Shown here piece by piece: positions 8,548-16,190 of a stretch of 33,512 nt of DNA. The notes below the pieces were generated by a model that worked only from the letters and a program-made list of their open reading frames with translations, searched no databases and was not told where the DNA came from. The translations under genes were made by a program, and so were the position numbers. The stretch spans positions 1-33,512 of the forward strand of contig UQUH01000015.1 in the NCBI GenBank assembly GCA_900544245.1. Reading direction: 5' to 3'. Position 1 is the first letter of the stretch; every line of letters begins with the position of its first letter. The DNA comes from an uncultured Coriobacteriaceae bacterium (lineage in GTDB: Bacteria; Actinomycetota; Coriobacteriia; Coriobacteriales; QAMH01).

Positions 8548-9147
8548 ATGAACGTCGTTTGTCTTGACCTGGAGGGAGTGCTCGTTCCGGAAATCTGGAT
8601 CGAGTTCGCCAATGCGTGCGACATTCCGGAGCTGACGCGCACCACACGCGAAGAGCCCGACTACGACAAGCTCATGCAGTACCGTCTTGACATGCTTGAC
8701 GAGCATGGCCTCAAGCTTTCCCAAATCCAGGACACCATCGCGACGCTCGAGCCCTTCGAGGGTGCGCGCGCTTTCCTCGACGAGCTCAGGTCGCTCACGC
8801 AGGTCATGATCGTCAGCGACACCTTCTCTCAATTCGCCTCGCCGCTCATGAGGAAGCTCGGATGGCCCACGATCCTATGCAACGAGCTCGTCGTTGACGA
8901 CGATGGGCGCATCACGGGCTGGCGCATGCGTAAGGCCGAGAAGAAGGTCCAGGTCACACGACATATCAACGAGATGGGCTACGAGACCATCTGCGCCGGC
9001 GACAGTCACAACGACATCTGCATGATCGAAGACGCGAAGGCCGGCTTCCTTTTCAGGACCACCGACGAGCTCAAGGAGGCCCATCCCGAGATTCCGGCGC
9101 TCGAGACCTATGACGAGCTGCTCGCTGCGATTCGAGAGGCGCTCTAG
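8548..9147 (+). CDS. thrH: ThrH-type HAD phosphatase (phosphoserine phosphatase/homoserine phosphotransferase)
   Basis: A 199-aa HAD hydrolase. The first motif is CLDLEGVLVPEIW with nucleophile D7 and the DxE variation typical of ThrH. Motif II is VSDTFSQF and motif III/IV is CAGDSHNDICMIEDA. In Pseudomonas ThrH hydrolyses phosphoserine and can transfer its phosphate to homoserine, linking serine and threonine synthesis; here the serine product would feed the acetyltransferase of the same operon (inference). ATG 8548 follows GAGAGGAG by a good distance. It starts 26 nt after queD and the next gene starts directly after its stop. Confidence 0.88.
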   Translation: MNVVCLDLEGVLVPEIWIEFANACDIPELTRTTREEPDYDKLMQYRLDMLDEHGLKLSQIQDTIATLEPFEGARAFLDELRSLTQVMIVSDTFSQFASPLMRKLGWPTILCNELVVDDDGRITGWRMRKAEKKVQVTRHINEMGYETICAGDSHNDICMIEDAKAGFLFRTTDELKEAHPEIPALETYDELLAAIREAL

Positions 9148-9681
9148 ATGACGGCACCCACTTCCATTACCTGTACCGAACGCGTGCGCATGAATGCCGC
9201 CTTCGGGCTTGTCTTCCTCTTCGGCGGTGACCTCATCCTGCTCTACGCCCTGATGAGCGAGAATTTGGGCGGCCTTGGCGCCGCAGTCGTCGGCACGTGC
9301 GGTGTCGTGGGCATGCTCCTGGGTCTGTACTACATGTGCTGTTTCCTCAACAAGAAGATCAGCGTGTCAGACGACGGCGTCGTCTACACCAACTGGATGG
9401 CTAGGAGGCAAAGCTGCACCTGGGATCAGGTCAGCGTCTCGTTTCACCCGGGCCGCAATGCCTATTTCATCTTCGATTTGAGTGGCAAGCGCGTGAAGTT
9501 CTACGGCTACGCGAATAACGCACAGGCTCTCTACGACTACCTGTTCGAGAACGGACGCTATGACAACGATACCATGCGCGTCCTGCATCGCATCGAGAAT
9601 GAGGCGGCCGAGCGCGAGCGTCAGCTGCGTCTCGAGGAAGAGGCCGACGCGGCCTTCTGGGACGAGGACAATAACGACTGA
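9148..9681 (+). CDS. hypothetical two-helix membrane protein
   Basis: A 177-aa protein I cannot assign. Two hydrophobic helices lie at about residues 15-35 and 42-68, then a soluble part (about 69-135) with beta-rich spacing (ISVSDDGVVYTNW, SVSFHPGRNAYFIF) that recalls PH-like domains of small bacterial membrane proteins. The end is a charged Glu/Arg-rich helix, probably a coiled coil, from about 145. ATG 9148 directly follows the thrH TAG; GAGG in thrH lies 8 nt upstream, so translation is probably coupled. It is last in its operon. A structured element starts 9 nt after its stop. Confidence 0.7.
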   Translation: MTAPTSITCTERVRMNAAFGLVFLFGGDLILLYALMSENLGGLGAAVVGTCGVVGMLLGLYYMCCFLNKKISVSDDGVVYTNWMARRQSCTWDQVSVSFHPGRNAYFIFDLSGKRVKFYGYANNAQALYDYLFENGRYDNDTMRVLHRIENEAAERERQLRLEEEADAAFWDEDNND

Positions 9682-9689
9682 CCTTCAAG

Positions 9690-9886
9690 AAGCGCGCCGA
9701 CGCAAGGCGTTTGCCAATCGATTGCACCCGAAGCTCGAAAACGCTCGTCTGCGTGCGGCGACGCGAAGCTAGCCCCTTTAGGGAAACTCGCGCGCAAGGC
9801 CAGCGCGCTCAGACAGTCCTCGCAAGACCGCCTCGCGTTTTCAGCGCTTCTGCAATCGGGGCGGCGCGCCTTGCGTCGGCGTGCTT
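9690..9886. repeat. structured intergenic element, copy 2
   Basis: Between convergent stops at 9681 and 9900. Bases 9690-9709 pair with 9867-9886 (20 bp, one G-U), 9719-9726 with 9851-9858 (8 bp) and a run containing GAAAACGC (about 9737-9745) with the complementary GCGTTTTC near 9835-9842. Inside lies the 51-nt core 9785-9835, 45/51 identical to 50-100 of copy 1, with the stem 9790-9795/9803-9808. It leaves only 8 and 13 nt to the two stop codons. No long T-run follows on either strand. Confidence 0.75.
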
Positions 9887-9899
9887 TGGTTTCAGGCTT

Positions 9900-11321
9900 T
9901 TATTCCCGGCCGTTCCAGCAGTAGGTGCAAACCTTGGACGGGTCGATGCCGATGGCCTCGAGCATGCCCGGCAGCGACTGGTAGCTGAGCGAATCGAAGC
10001 CCATCTCCTCGCATATGGTCTTGAGCATGCACGCGCCGCGCTCGGTCGTGGCATCCGCGTACTCGTCGAGATGTTCCTGTCCCTCGTCGCCCTCGAGTTG
10101 CTGGACGATGCGTCGTGCGAGCAGGTCCATGTCGTCTTTGTTGCGCGAGAAGGTGAGGTACTTGCAACCGTACATGATGGGCGGGCAGGCGCTGCGCATG
10201 TGGACCTCGGCCGCACCGGCATCGTAAAGGAAGCTAACCGTCTCGCGCAGCTGGGTGCCGCGCACGATCGAATCGTCGACGAAGAGCAGCTTCTTGCCCT
10301 CGATGAGCTCGGGTACGGGAACGAGCTTCATCTTGGCGACATGGTTGCGGATGGACTGGTCCTGCGGCATGAACGAGCGTGGCCAGGTGGGCGTGTACTT
10401 GATGAACGGACGGGCGTAGGGCAAGCCGGATGCGTTGGAGAAGCCGATGCCGTGCGCGACACCCGAATCGGGAACGCCGGCAACGGAATCGACGTCGGGC
10501 AGGATACCGCGTGCCTTCTCGTCACGGGCCATGATGGCGCCATTGCGGTTGCGCACGACCTCGACGTTCTCTCCCTCGTATTTGGAGTTGGGATACCCAT
10601 AGTAAACCCACAGGAAAGCGCATATCTTCATGTCATCGCCCGGCTCGGAGAGCGTGCGATAGCCATCGCAGGTGATGTCGACGATCTCGGCGGGACCGAG
10701 CTCGTAATCGGTGACGTAACCGAGCTTTTCGTAGGCGAAGGACTCGAAGGACGCGCAGTAGCCGTCATCGTTCTTGCCGATGAGGATGGGCAAGCGACCC
10801 ATCTTGTCGCGCGCCGCGATGATGTGCTCGTCATCGGTCATGATGAGCAGCGTGAGCGATCCGTCGACGACCTCCTGGGCAAACTTGATGCCCGTCACGA
10901 AGTCCTCGCGTTGGTTGATGAGCGCGGCGACAAGCTCAGTCGAATTGACCTTGCCGGAGCTCATGGCCATGAACTGACGGTCTCCCTTCGAGAAGTACTC
11001 GTCCACGAGCTCGTCGGCGTTGTTGATACAACCTATCGTCGTGATGGCAAAGACACCCAGATGCGAGCGAACGAGCAGGGGCTGAGGATCCGTATCGCTG
11101 ATGCAGCCGATGCCGCAGTTGCCGTGAAACTTTGCGAGGTCATCCTCGAAGCGGGTGCGAAACGGTGTGTTCTCGATCGAGTGAATCTGGCGCTGGAAGC
11201 CCTCCTCATCGTGGAAGATCATGCCCGCCCTGCGCGTGCCGAGATGCGAATGATAGTCAACCGCAAAGAACACGTCCAGCACGCAATCGCGTTTCGACGT
11301 CACGCCACAGAATCCACCCAT
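9900..11321 (-). CDS. purF: amidophosphoribosyltransferase-like protein (PurF family)
   Basis: A 473-aa PurF-type enzyme, which makes phosphoribosylamine from PRPP and glutamine, the first purine step. Order: N-terminal nucleophile (Ntn) glutaminase domain (MGGFCGVTSK; YHSHLGTRRAG), then the phosphoribosyltransferase domain with LLFVDDSIVRGTQL near residues 343-356. C-terminal CTYC (C465, C468) plus CPPIMYGC resembles the Fe-S ligand pattern of B. subtilis PurF. The nucleophile Cys is residue 5, so a 4-residue propeptide must be cut off; this GGF start marks a divergent PurF group. ATG 11321 follows AGAAAGG by 8 nt. Whether it is the main PurF or a paralogue cannot be told here. Confidence 0.85.
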   Translation of the reverse strand: MGGFCGVTSKRDCVLDVFFAVDYHSHLGTRRAGMIFHDEEGFQRQIHSIENTPFRTRFEDDLAKFHGNCGIGCISDTDPQPLLVRSHLGVFAITTIGCINNADELVDEYFSKGDRQFMAMSSGKVNSTELVAALINQREDFVTGIKFAQEVVDGSLTLLIMTDDEHIIAARDKMGRLPILIGKNDDGYCASFESFAYEKLGYVTDYELGPAEIVDITCDGYRTLSEPGDDMKICAFLWVYYGYPNSKYEGENVEVVRNRNGAIMARDEKARGILPDVDSVAGVPDSGVAHGIGFSNASGLPYARPFIKYTPTWPRSFMPQDQSIRNHVAKMKLVPVPELIEGKKLLFVDDSIVRGTQLRETVSFLYDAGAAEVHMRSACPPIMYGCKYLTFSRNKDDMDLLARRIVQQLEGDEGQEHLDEYADATTERGACMLKTICEEMGFDSLSYQSLPGMLEAIGIDPSKVCTYCWNGRE

Positions 11322-11361
11322 AATGCATACCTTTCTGCAAAATCGTCCGAGAGACTTTAGC

Positions 11362-11370
11362 AATATAGCA
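11362..11370 (-). promoter_or_regulatory. candidate extended -10 for purF
   Basis: The minus strand reads TGCTATATT, about 40 nt upstream of the purF start, in the short gap after the SGNH gene. It suggests purF has its own promoter. Confidence 0.4.
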
Positions 11371-11379
11371 CGAGCGAAA

Positions 11380-12741
11380 TCAGTATATGACTTGGGCCGT
11401 GTTGAAATGGTCGTAGTCGACGTCGCTTCCCCTTGCGCGGACGTTTACGCGTATGTCATAGGTTCCTCGTGCGTCAGGGTTCCAGATCGCGGAACTCGCG
11501 GGGCTGTAATCGCGAACGAGCTGCCATTCCTCGGTGCCGCGGGGCTTTGCGAGCACCTGGTACTCGACGTCGACTCCCTCACCCGCAAAGGCGTTGCCGC
11601 GAATCTCGATGCCGTCTTCGTTCGACATGGCACTTGCCTTGACGGCCGAGATGTAGTCAATCGTCGCGAGGTACTCTTCGGGCGTGTAGAAAAGCCCGCT
11701 CGTATCCCGGCCCTCGTCCAGCATGCGCAGGAAAGTGACGAATGCCGTGCTGAAGGTGTCGGCACCGACGGCGTTGAGGTGCTGGTTGTCGTAGAAATCG
11801 CATGGCTGCAGCTGCAGGAGTTCGGGTTTGGCGTACGTGAAATCGTAGTAGGTAACGCCCATCTCGCCGAGGATGTCGGCGATCGCCTGCTGGGAGTCGA
11901 CGTAGAACTGACCGTAGCCGTGTATGTTGAAGGTGGGAATCGGGACGTTGACGACGATGAGCTCGATGTCGTGCTCAGCGCAGTACGTGCATATCTCGCG
12001 TACAGCGGCGATGGCGTCTTCGTCGAAGGAGAGCGTCTCGATCTTCTCGAGCTCGCCGAACAGCGCGACGCCCTTGCCGTCGTAATCGAGCTGGGCGTAC
12101 TTGTTGCCATAGCCCTTGCCGAAGTAGACCCATCCCGGTTCCATCGCCTCGACCGCGGAGGCGACCGAGGAGCCATCGAGCTTCGAAGTGACGTTCTTCT
12201 TGATTCCGATAAGTCCCTCGTTCCAGCCCGGATGGTTGGAAACCCAGGGAAAGAGCGCGTTGATGGATCCCGGTACGGTAGCGGCACCATGCTTCGCGAT
12301 GAGCCACGCGACGGATTCGAGATAGCTCGCCGGGCCGACGACGCGACCACGCTGCGTGAGGTAGGCCGATCCCAAGTTGGGCGTTTCGTTGAGTTGGAGG
12401 GTGGTGAAGTCAAGTGTCATCACGACGCGCTTAACGCCGAAGCGCTCATATGCGCTCTGTATGCCGAGATAGGTCTCCTCGATCTTCTGCATCGGCGAGG
12501 CCATGTTGGCGGAGCTCGAACCATACTCGTCGTCGATGAGGTTGGGATTGAACGACGAGGCGGCGATCGAGGTGCCGATGTAGACCATGTCGAGGTGTTC
12601 GGATTGCTCGAAATTGGTCCAGACGATGTTGCTCTTCGTCCCCTTGAGCTCGAGGGCGAAGTTGAGCGTGCCGAACATGGCGATCATGAGGATGGCGACG
12701 ACGAGCGTCGATATCGCCTTGCGGAGTCTAGAAGTTCGCAT
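11380..12741 (-). CDS. SGNH/AlgJ-DltD-like partner protein of an O-acyltransferase
   Basis: A 453-aa protein with an N-terminal membrane anchor (about residues 9-32) and an extracytoplasmic SGNH-like domain. Candidate catalytic residues are S58 in GTSIAASSF and the D318-H321 pair in YDNQHLN. The C-terminal about 90 residues look beta-rich and end in GTYDIRVNVRARG, possibly a carbohydrate- or surface-binding module. Such proteins work with MBOAT acyltransferases to transfer acyl groups to a surface polymer. The start ATG 12741 overlaps the MBOAT stop by 14 nt, so the two are coupled. The polymer is unknown. Confidence 0.78.
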   Translation of the reverse strand: MRTSRLRKAISTLVVAILMIAMFGTLNFALELKGTKSNIVWTNFEQSEHLDMVYIGTSIAASSFNPNLIDDEYGSSSANMASPMQKIEETYLGIQSAYERFGVKRVVMTLDFTTLQLNETPNLGSAYLTQRGRVVGPASYLESVAWLIAKHGAATVPGSINALFPWVSNHPGWNEGLIGIKKNVTSKLDGSSVASAVEAMEPGWVYFGKGYGNKYAQLDYDGKGVALFGELEKIETLSFDEDAIAAVREICTYCAEHDIELIVVNVPIPTFNIHGYGQFYVDSQQAIADILGEMGVTYYDFTYAKPELLQLQPCDFYDNQHLNAVGADTFSTAFVTFLRMLDEGRDTSGLFYTPEEYLATIDYISAVKASAMSNEDGIEIRGNAFAGEGVDVEYQVLAKPRGTEEWQLVRDYSPASSAIWNPDARGTYDIRVNVRARGSDVDYDHFNTAQVIY

Positions 12742-14311
12742 ACATGAAACCTCCGGACGTTTGCACGAGCGTGAAGGAGAAGAGCACGAGGACGGCGAAG
12801 ACGGCATATATGACGAAGCGGACGACGAGCGGCGCGGTCAGGATGCGCTCCTTGACGTCGATGCCACGCTCGGCCATGACGCTAACCGCGAAGAGGATGA
12901 GGCAAGAGATGCCGGCGAGCATGAGACACAGCGAAAGGCTCGCCGTCGGATGCAGCTGCAGATAGGCGACGAAGTTCTGGGGCTGAAAGTTGAATATGGT
13001 GTTGTAGAACGCGATGGAGAGATCGCCCGCATTCATGAGGCGGTCAAAGTAGTATCCGATGCATACGAGGACGAAGGTGCGCACGATCCTGAACACGTGA
13101 TAGGGAGCAGAGGCGACATTGACCCTCAGCTTGTCCGTGAGCCACGTGAACAAGGGACGCGCAAGGTCGGCCGAGGCGATGAGCAGGCCGTTGTAAAGAC
13201 CCCAGAAGATGTAGTGCATCTCGGCGCCATGCCAGAGGCCCACGAGGAAGAAGACGACGATGTTGGCGATGCAGCCGGCAATCGTGCGGCCGACATGCTT
13301 GCCGAGGTGCGCCGTCGCCCAGCTCGTCAGCGACTTCATGGACGGGCGCAAGGCCAGCGGATAGAAGACGTAGTCGCGCATCCATGCGCCAAGGGTGATA
13401 TGCCAGCGATGCCAGAAATCCGCGATCGAAACCGAGAAGTAGGGCTGACGGAAGTTGAGGGCCATCTTGATGCCGAAAAGCTGCGATACGCCCCGCACCA
13501 TGTCGATTCCGCCCGAAAAATCGGCGTACTGGTAGATGGCGTAGAGAAAGATGCCGTAGACGATGACGCACCCCGGCGTCGAGGCGTCAATCGAGTCGAG
13601 TGCGTTGGAGACAACGGAGACGAGGACATCTGCGATGGCGAACTTCTTGAAGACGCCGTAGCCGACGAGAAGCAACGCCCTGCGCGCGTTATGGACGTCG
13701 AAGCGATGGGGTTCGTAGAGCTGGGTGGCAAGGTCGTCGAAGCGATTGATGGGGCCCTGAATGAGCTGCGGAAAGTACGAGACGAACAGCAGGAAGTGCG
13801 CGAAGTTGCGCTCGGGCGGGCACTTGCCGAAGTAACAGTCGATGACGTAGCCGATTGACTGGAACGTGTAGAAGGAAATGCCGAGGGGCAGCAGCAGATG
13901 CGAGGCGAGAGGTCCATCGGCAGCACCGAGCATGCCGAGGATGACGTTCCAGTACTTGACGTAGCTCAAGATGCCGAAGTTGAGCACCATGACGAGCAGG
14001 AGAAACACCCACTTGCGTTGTTTGACGCGACGCTTGACCTCCCGTTTTTCGGCACGGTCGGCGGCATCCCTCTTGAGTTTGCCCTCGAGCCGGTCAAGGG
14101 CATCAAAGCGCAAGCCGACGAGCCAGACGGATAGGGCCGTCACGCCGATGAAGAAGAGGTTTTGCCAACCGGAGAAGAGATAGAAGCCGAGACTCGCCAC
14201 GAGAAGAACGACCCACTGGCACGAGCGGAGGCGCGTTCGCCCCACCATGAAATAGACGATGAGGGCGAGCACGAGAAAGCTCACGAATTGTAGCGAGTAG
14301 AGCTGGGTCAA
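12728..14311 (-). CDS. MBOAT family O-acyltransferase (AlgI/DltB/PatA-like)
   Basis: A 527-aa polytopic membrane protein with about 10-12 hydrophobic segments. The MBOAT signature is DFWHRWHITLGAWMRDYVF near residues 318-336 with the catalytic His in VGLWHGAEMHY at about 359; QGPINRF is also family-typical. It would pass an acyl group from a cytoplasmic donor through the membrane to the SGNH partner encoded directly downstream. A basic cytoplasmic loop (about residues 75-105, KLKRDAADRAEKREVKRR) is unusually charged. TTG 14311 follows GGAG by 5 nt and is the best start I see. The neighbours fit O-acetylation of cell-wall polysaccharide or teichoic acid, but D-alanyl transfer is not excluded. 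Confidence 0.87.
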   Translation of the reverse strand: MTQLYSLQFVSFLVLALIVYFMVGRTRLRSCQWVVLLVASLGFYLFSGWQNLFFIGVTALSVWLVGLRFDALDRLEGKLKRDAADRAEKREVKRRVKQRKWVFLLLVMVLNFGILSYVKYWNVILGMLGAADGPLASHLLLPLGISFYTFQSIGYVIDCYFGKCPPERNFAHFLLFVSYFPQLIQGPINRFDDLATQLYEPHRFDVHNARRALLLVGYGVFKKFAIADVLVSVVSNALDSIDASTPGCVIVYGIFLYAIYQYADFSGGIDMVRGVSQLFGIKMALNFRQPYFSVSIADFWHRWHITLGAWMRDYVFYPLALRPSMKSLTSWATAHLGKHVGRTIAGCIANIVVFFLVGLWHGAEMHYIFWGLYNGLLIASADLARPLFTWLTDKLRVNVASAPYHVFRIVRTFVLVCIGYYFDRLMNAGDLSIAFYNTIFNFQPQNFVAYLQLHPTASLSLCLMLAGISCLILFAVSVMAERGIDVKERILTAPLVVRFVIYAVFAVLVLFSFTLVQTSGGFMYANF

Positions 14312-14333
14312 CGCGTCTCCATACGCATGCGGT

Positions 14334-14345
14334 CACGAATTCGTG
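14334..14345. promoter_or_regulatory. palindrome upstream of MBOAT gene
   Basis: CACGAATTCGTG is a perfect 12-bp palindrome 23 nt upstream of the MBOAT start; it may be an operator. The gap to the xdhC stop also holds a 6-bp hairpin at 14388-14405 without a clear T-run. Confidence 0.25.
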
Positions 14346-14413
14346 CGGGCAAGTCGCAAGTAACGAATACAAAACCGCACCATTGTAGCGCAACGCCTTT
14401 TGCGCGATGTGGA

Positions 14414-15406
14414 TTATTTGCGACCCAGGCCCCGTTCATGGCGTTCGCGGGCCTCGGCGTCATAGCGCTGGATATAGCGAACGTCGATGAGTTCGGCGAC
14501 GATGGCAATGGCGAGCTCGGCGGGCGTCTTCGCCCCGAACTTGAGACCAATGGGACGCTTGACGTGTTCCCACTGCTTCTCGGTGAGGCCCGCCGCACGC
14601 ACGATTTCGTAGACGGTGCCGTTCTTTCCGGCGCAGCCCATCATCCCGACGTAATGAGCGTTGCAGCGCTCGGCCCATATGCAGCACTCGGGGTCGTACA
14701 TGTGGCCACGCGTCAGCACGCACACGTAATCGGCTGGACTGGCGGCGTACCTATCGAGCGCGGAGAAGTCCTCCGTGGGCAGCAGGATGCGCTCGACGCC
14801 GGGAAAACGTCGCTCGTTGAGATATGCCGTGTCATTGTCGACGACGGTGACATCGAATCCGACATGCGTGGCAAGCTTGGCGAGCTCGACGGCAACGTCA
14901 GAGGCGCCGAGCAACCAGACGCGCACGGGGTCGAAGAGCGCGACGCTTGCCCAGGTGAGTCCCTCGAACTGTTCGTTATGCATCGAGGGACCACGCGTGA
15001 CGTCCTTCATCTGAAAGACGTCACGATCGGATACCGGGCGCGAGCAGACGATCTCCTTGGCATCGTTGCAAAAGAAAAGGAGCGGGTCGCCATCGGCCGA
15101 ACCGACATCGCCGTACTTCTTGGTGACGGCGTTGTCGACGTTGTTCACGGCAGGGGCCGGATCGTAGACGACCTTGAAGCCGAGCCAGGCGAGGTCGCCC
15201 TCGTCGATAGCACGCACGGCACGCTCGAGCGTGGGGATATCCGCACGGGTGAGCGAGGCCATGATCGCATCGAGCGAGGCCGGTGACACATGTTCGTTTC
15301 CGCGCGTCGCCTCCTCGTCGAAAGCCGGAACGTCTTCGGTGGTGAACACGGGCGTCTTTCCCGCATCAAGCGCGTCGATCGCCGCTAGGATGGTTTCCTT
15401 GTCCAT
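14414..15406 (-). CDS. XdhC/CoxI family molybdoenzyme maturation protein
   Basis: A 330-aa protein. The C-terminal Rossmann-type XdhC domain starts with VWLLGASDVAVELAKLA near residue 168, followed by VTVVDNDTAYLN and LTRGHMYD. This family brings the sulfurated molybdenum cofactor to xanthine dehydrogenase-like hydroxylases; no such enzyme is in the window, so the client must be elsewhere. The first about 150 residues are long and partly helical and hold no typical N-terminal XdhC Cys motif. ATG 15406 follows GGGAG by 5 nt. Upstream on the minus strand is an AT-rich stretch with TATAAT (15447-15442), a likely promoter, so it may be independent of the genes to its right. Confidence 0.85.
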   Translation of the reverse strand: MDKETILAAIDALDAGKTPVFTTEDVPAFDEEATRGNEHVSPASLDAIMASLTRADIPTLERAVRAIDEGDLAWLGFKVVYDPAPAVNNVDNAVTKKYGDVGSADGDPLLFFCNDAKEIVCSRPVSDRDVFQMKDVTRGPSMHNEQFEGLTWASVALFDPVRVWLLGASDVAVELAKLATHVGFDVTVVDNDTAYLNERRFPGVERILLPTEDFSALDRYAASPADYVCVLTRGHMYDPECCIWAERCNAHYVGMMGCAGKNGTVYEIVRAAGLTEKQWEHVKRPIGLKFGAKTPAELAIAIVAELIDVRYIQRYDAEARERHERGLGRK

Positions 15407-15441
15407 GAGGTCTCCCTGTTTCGAACGGACACTCGGAATTG

Positions 15442-15447
15442 ATTATA
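15442..15447 (-). promoter_or_regulatory. candidate -10 of xdhC-like gene
   Basis: TATAAT on the minus strand, within an AT-rich stretch (15438-15467) that stands out from the GC-rich surroundings and ends 32 nt before the start codon. No clear TTGACA at 17 nt. Confidence 0.5.
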
Positions 15448-15502
15448 TTCGATAAGAAATAATAATTGCGTGATGGGGACAATGCAACAGGCAGCGCATG
15501 CG

Positions 15503-15694
15503 CTAGAACGTATAGCCCGTTCCGTGAATCACGGGACCGTCATAGGGGTAGAAGCAACCATCCTCGTAGCTGAACTTCTCCTTGGTCGCGGGAAGCCACC
15601 AGATTCTCATGGTGTCGGGGGTATAGCCAAAGGGCTCGCAGGAGATGGGCTCGCCATCGTGCTCGCCGCCGCAAACGGTGCCCTCACGCTCCAT
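15503..15694 (-). CDS. hypothetical 63-aa protein
   Basis: I do not recognise this. From ATG 15694 it has 63 residues with Cys 8 and 19 in a Gly/Glu-rich start (GTVCGGEHDGEP), Cys 47, and an aromatic-rich second half (IWWLPATKEKF, CFYPYDGP). A GGGGAGGGG run lies 7 nt upstream, which favours this start over TTG 15724 or ATG 15715. It follows the NifX-like gene by 33 nt on the same strand and probably shares its transcript. A perfect 12-bp palindrome (15493-15504) covers its stop codon. A small metal- or cofactor-binding role would suit the neighbour but is a guess. Confidence 0.55.
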   Translation of the reverse strand: MEREGTVCGGEHDGEPISCEPFGYTPDTMRIWWLPATKEKFSYEDGCFYPYDGPVIHGTGYTF

Positions 15695-15727
15695 GCGACC
15701 ACCCCTCCCCTGCATCTCGCCCAAGGT

Positions 15728-16099
15728 CTAGTGATGACAGGTGTTGTCAGCCGTCATCTTCTCGACCTTGCCCTGCGCGATGAGCTCGGCGACATCCCCC
15801 ACCCGGGGCGTCTCGTTCTCGAAATAGACATCGATTCCGGCCTCGGTGAAGCCCATGAACGGACGCATGCCCATACCGGCCGCGACGATCGCATCGGCAC
15901 CGGCATCCGAAAGCAGCATGACCGGACGCATGCAGCCGCCTTCCTCATGAGGCGGGTTGTCGATGTTCTCGACCGAGGTGATCTGACCGTCGTCGATGGT
16001 GACGAGGGTAAAGCAATCGCATTTGCCGAAGTGACCGCTGCGCTCGGAATCGAGGCCGGCCTGGCCCATGGTCGGAACTGCAAGCTTTGTCATGCTCAT
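15728..16099 (-). CDS. NifX/NifB-type iron-molybdenum cofactor-binding domain protein
   Basis: A 123-aa protein of the dinitrogenase iron-molybdenum cofactor biosynthesis fold (RNase H-like). Signs: KLAVPTMG...SGHFGKCDCF at residues 5-30 and the block GADAIVAAGMGMRPFMGFTEAGIDVYF near 70-95. The end is His-rich (TCHH), and two Cys sit in GKCDCF. In anaerobes without nitrogenase such proteins bind Fe-S or Fe-Mo-S clusters of unknown use. ATG 16099 follows AGGAG by 8 nt. A TATACT box lies upstream (16139-16144). The nearby XdhC-like gene makes a molybdenum link plausible but unproven. Confidence 0.85.
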   Translation of the reverse strand: MSMTKLAVPTMGQAGLDSERSGHFGKCDCFTLVTIDDGQITSVENIDNPPHEEGGCMRPVMLLSDAGADAIVAAGMGMRPFMGFTEAGIDVYFENETPRVGDVAELIAQGKVEKMTADNTCHH

Positions 16100-16190
16100 G
16101 GTGTCTGCTCCTAATCGACGTGAACTATGCACGCCGTCTAGTATAGGCTTCCCGCCGATGACGCTTCGCAACGGTTCGTCAACGGGCACC

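Noticed and set aside
9711..11360. 549-codon open frame on the plus strand
   Set aside because: Antisense to purF; starts inside the structured element.
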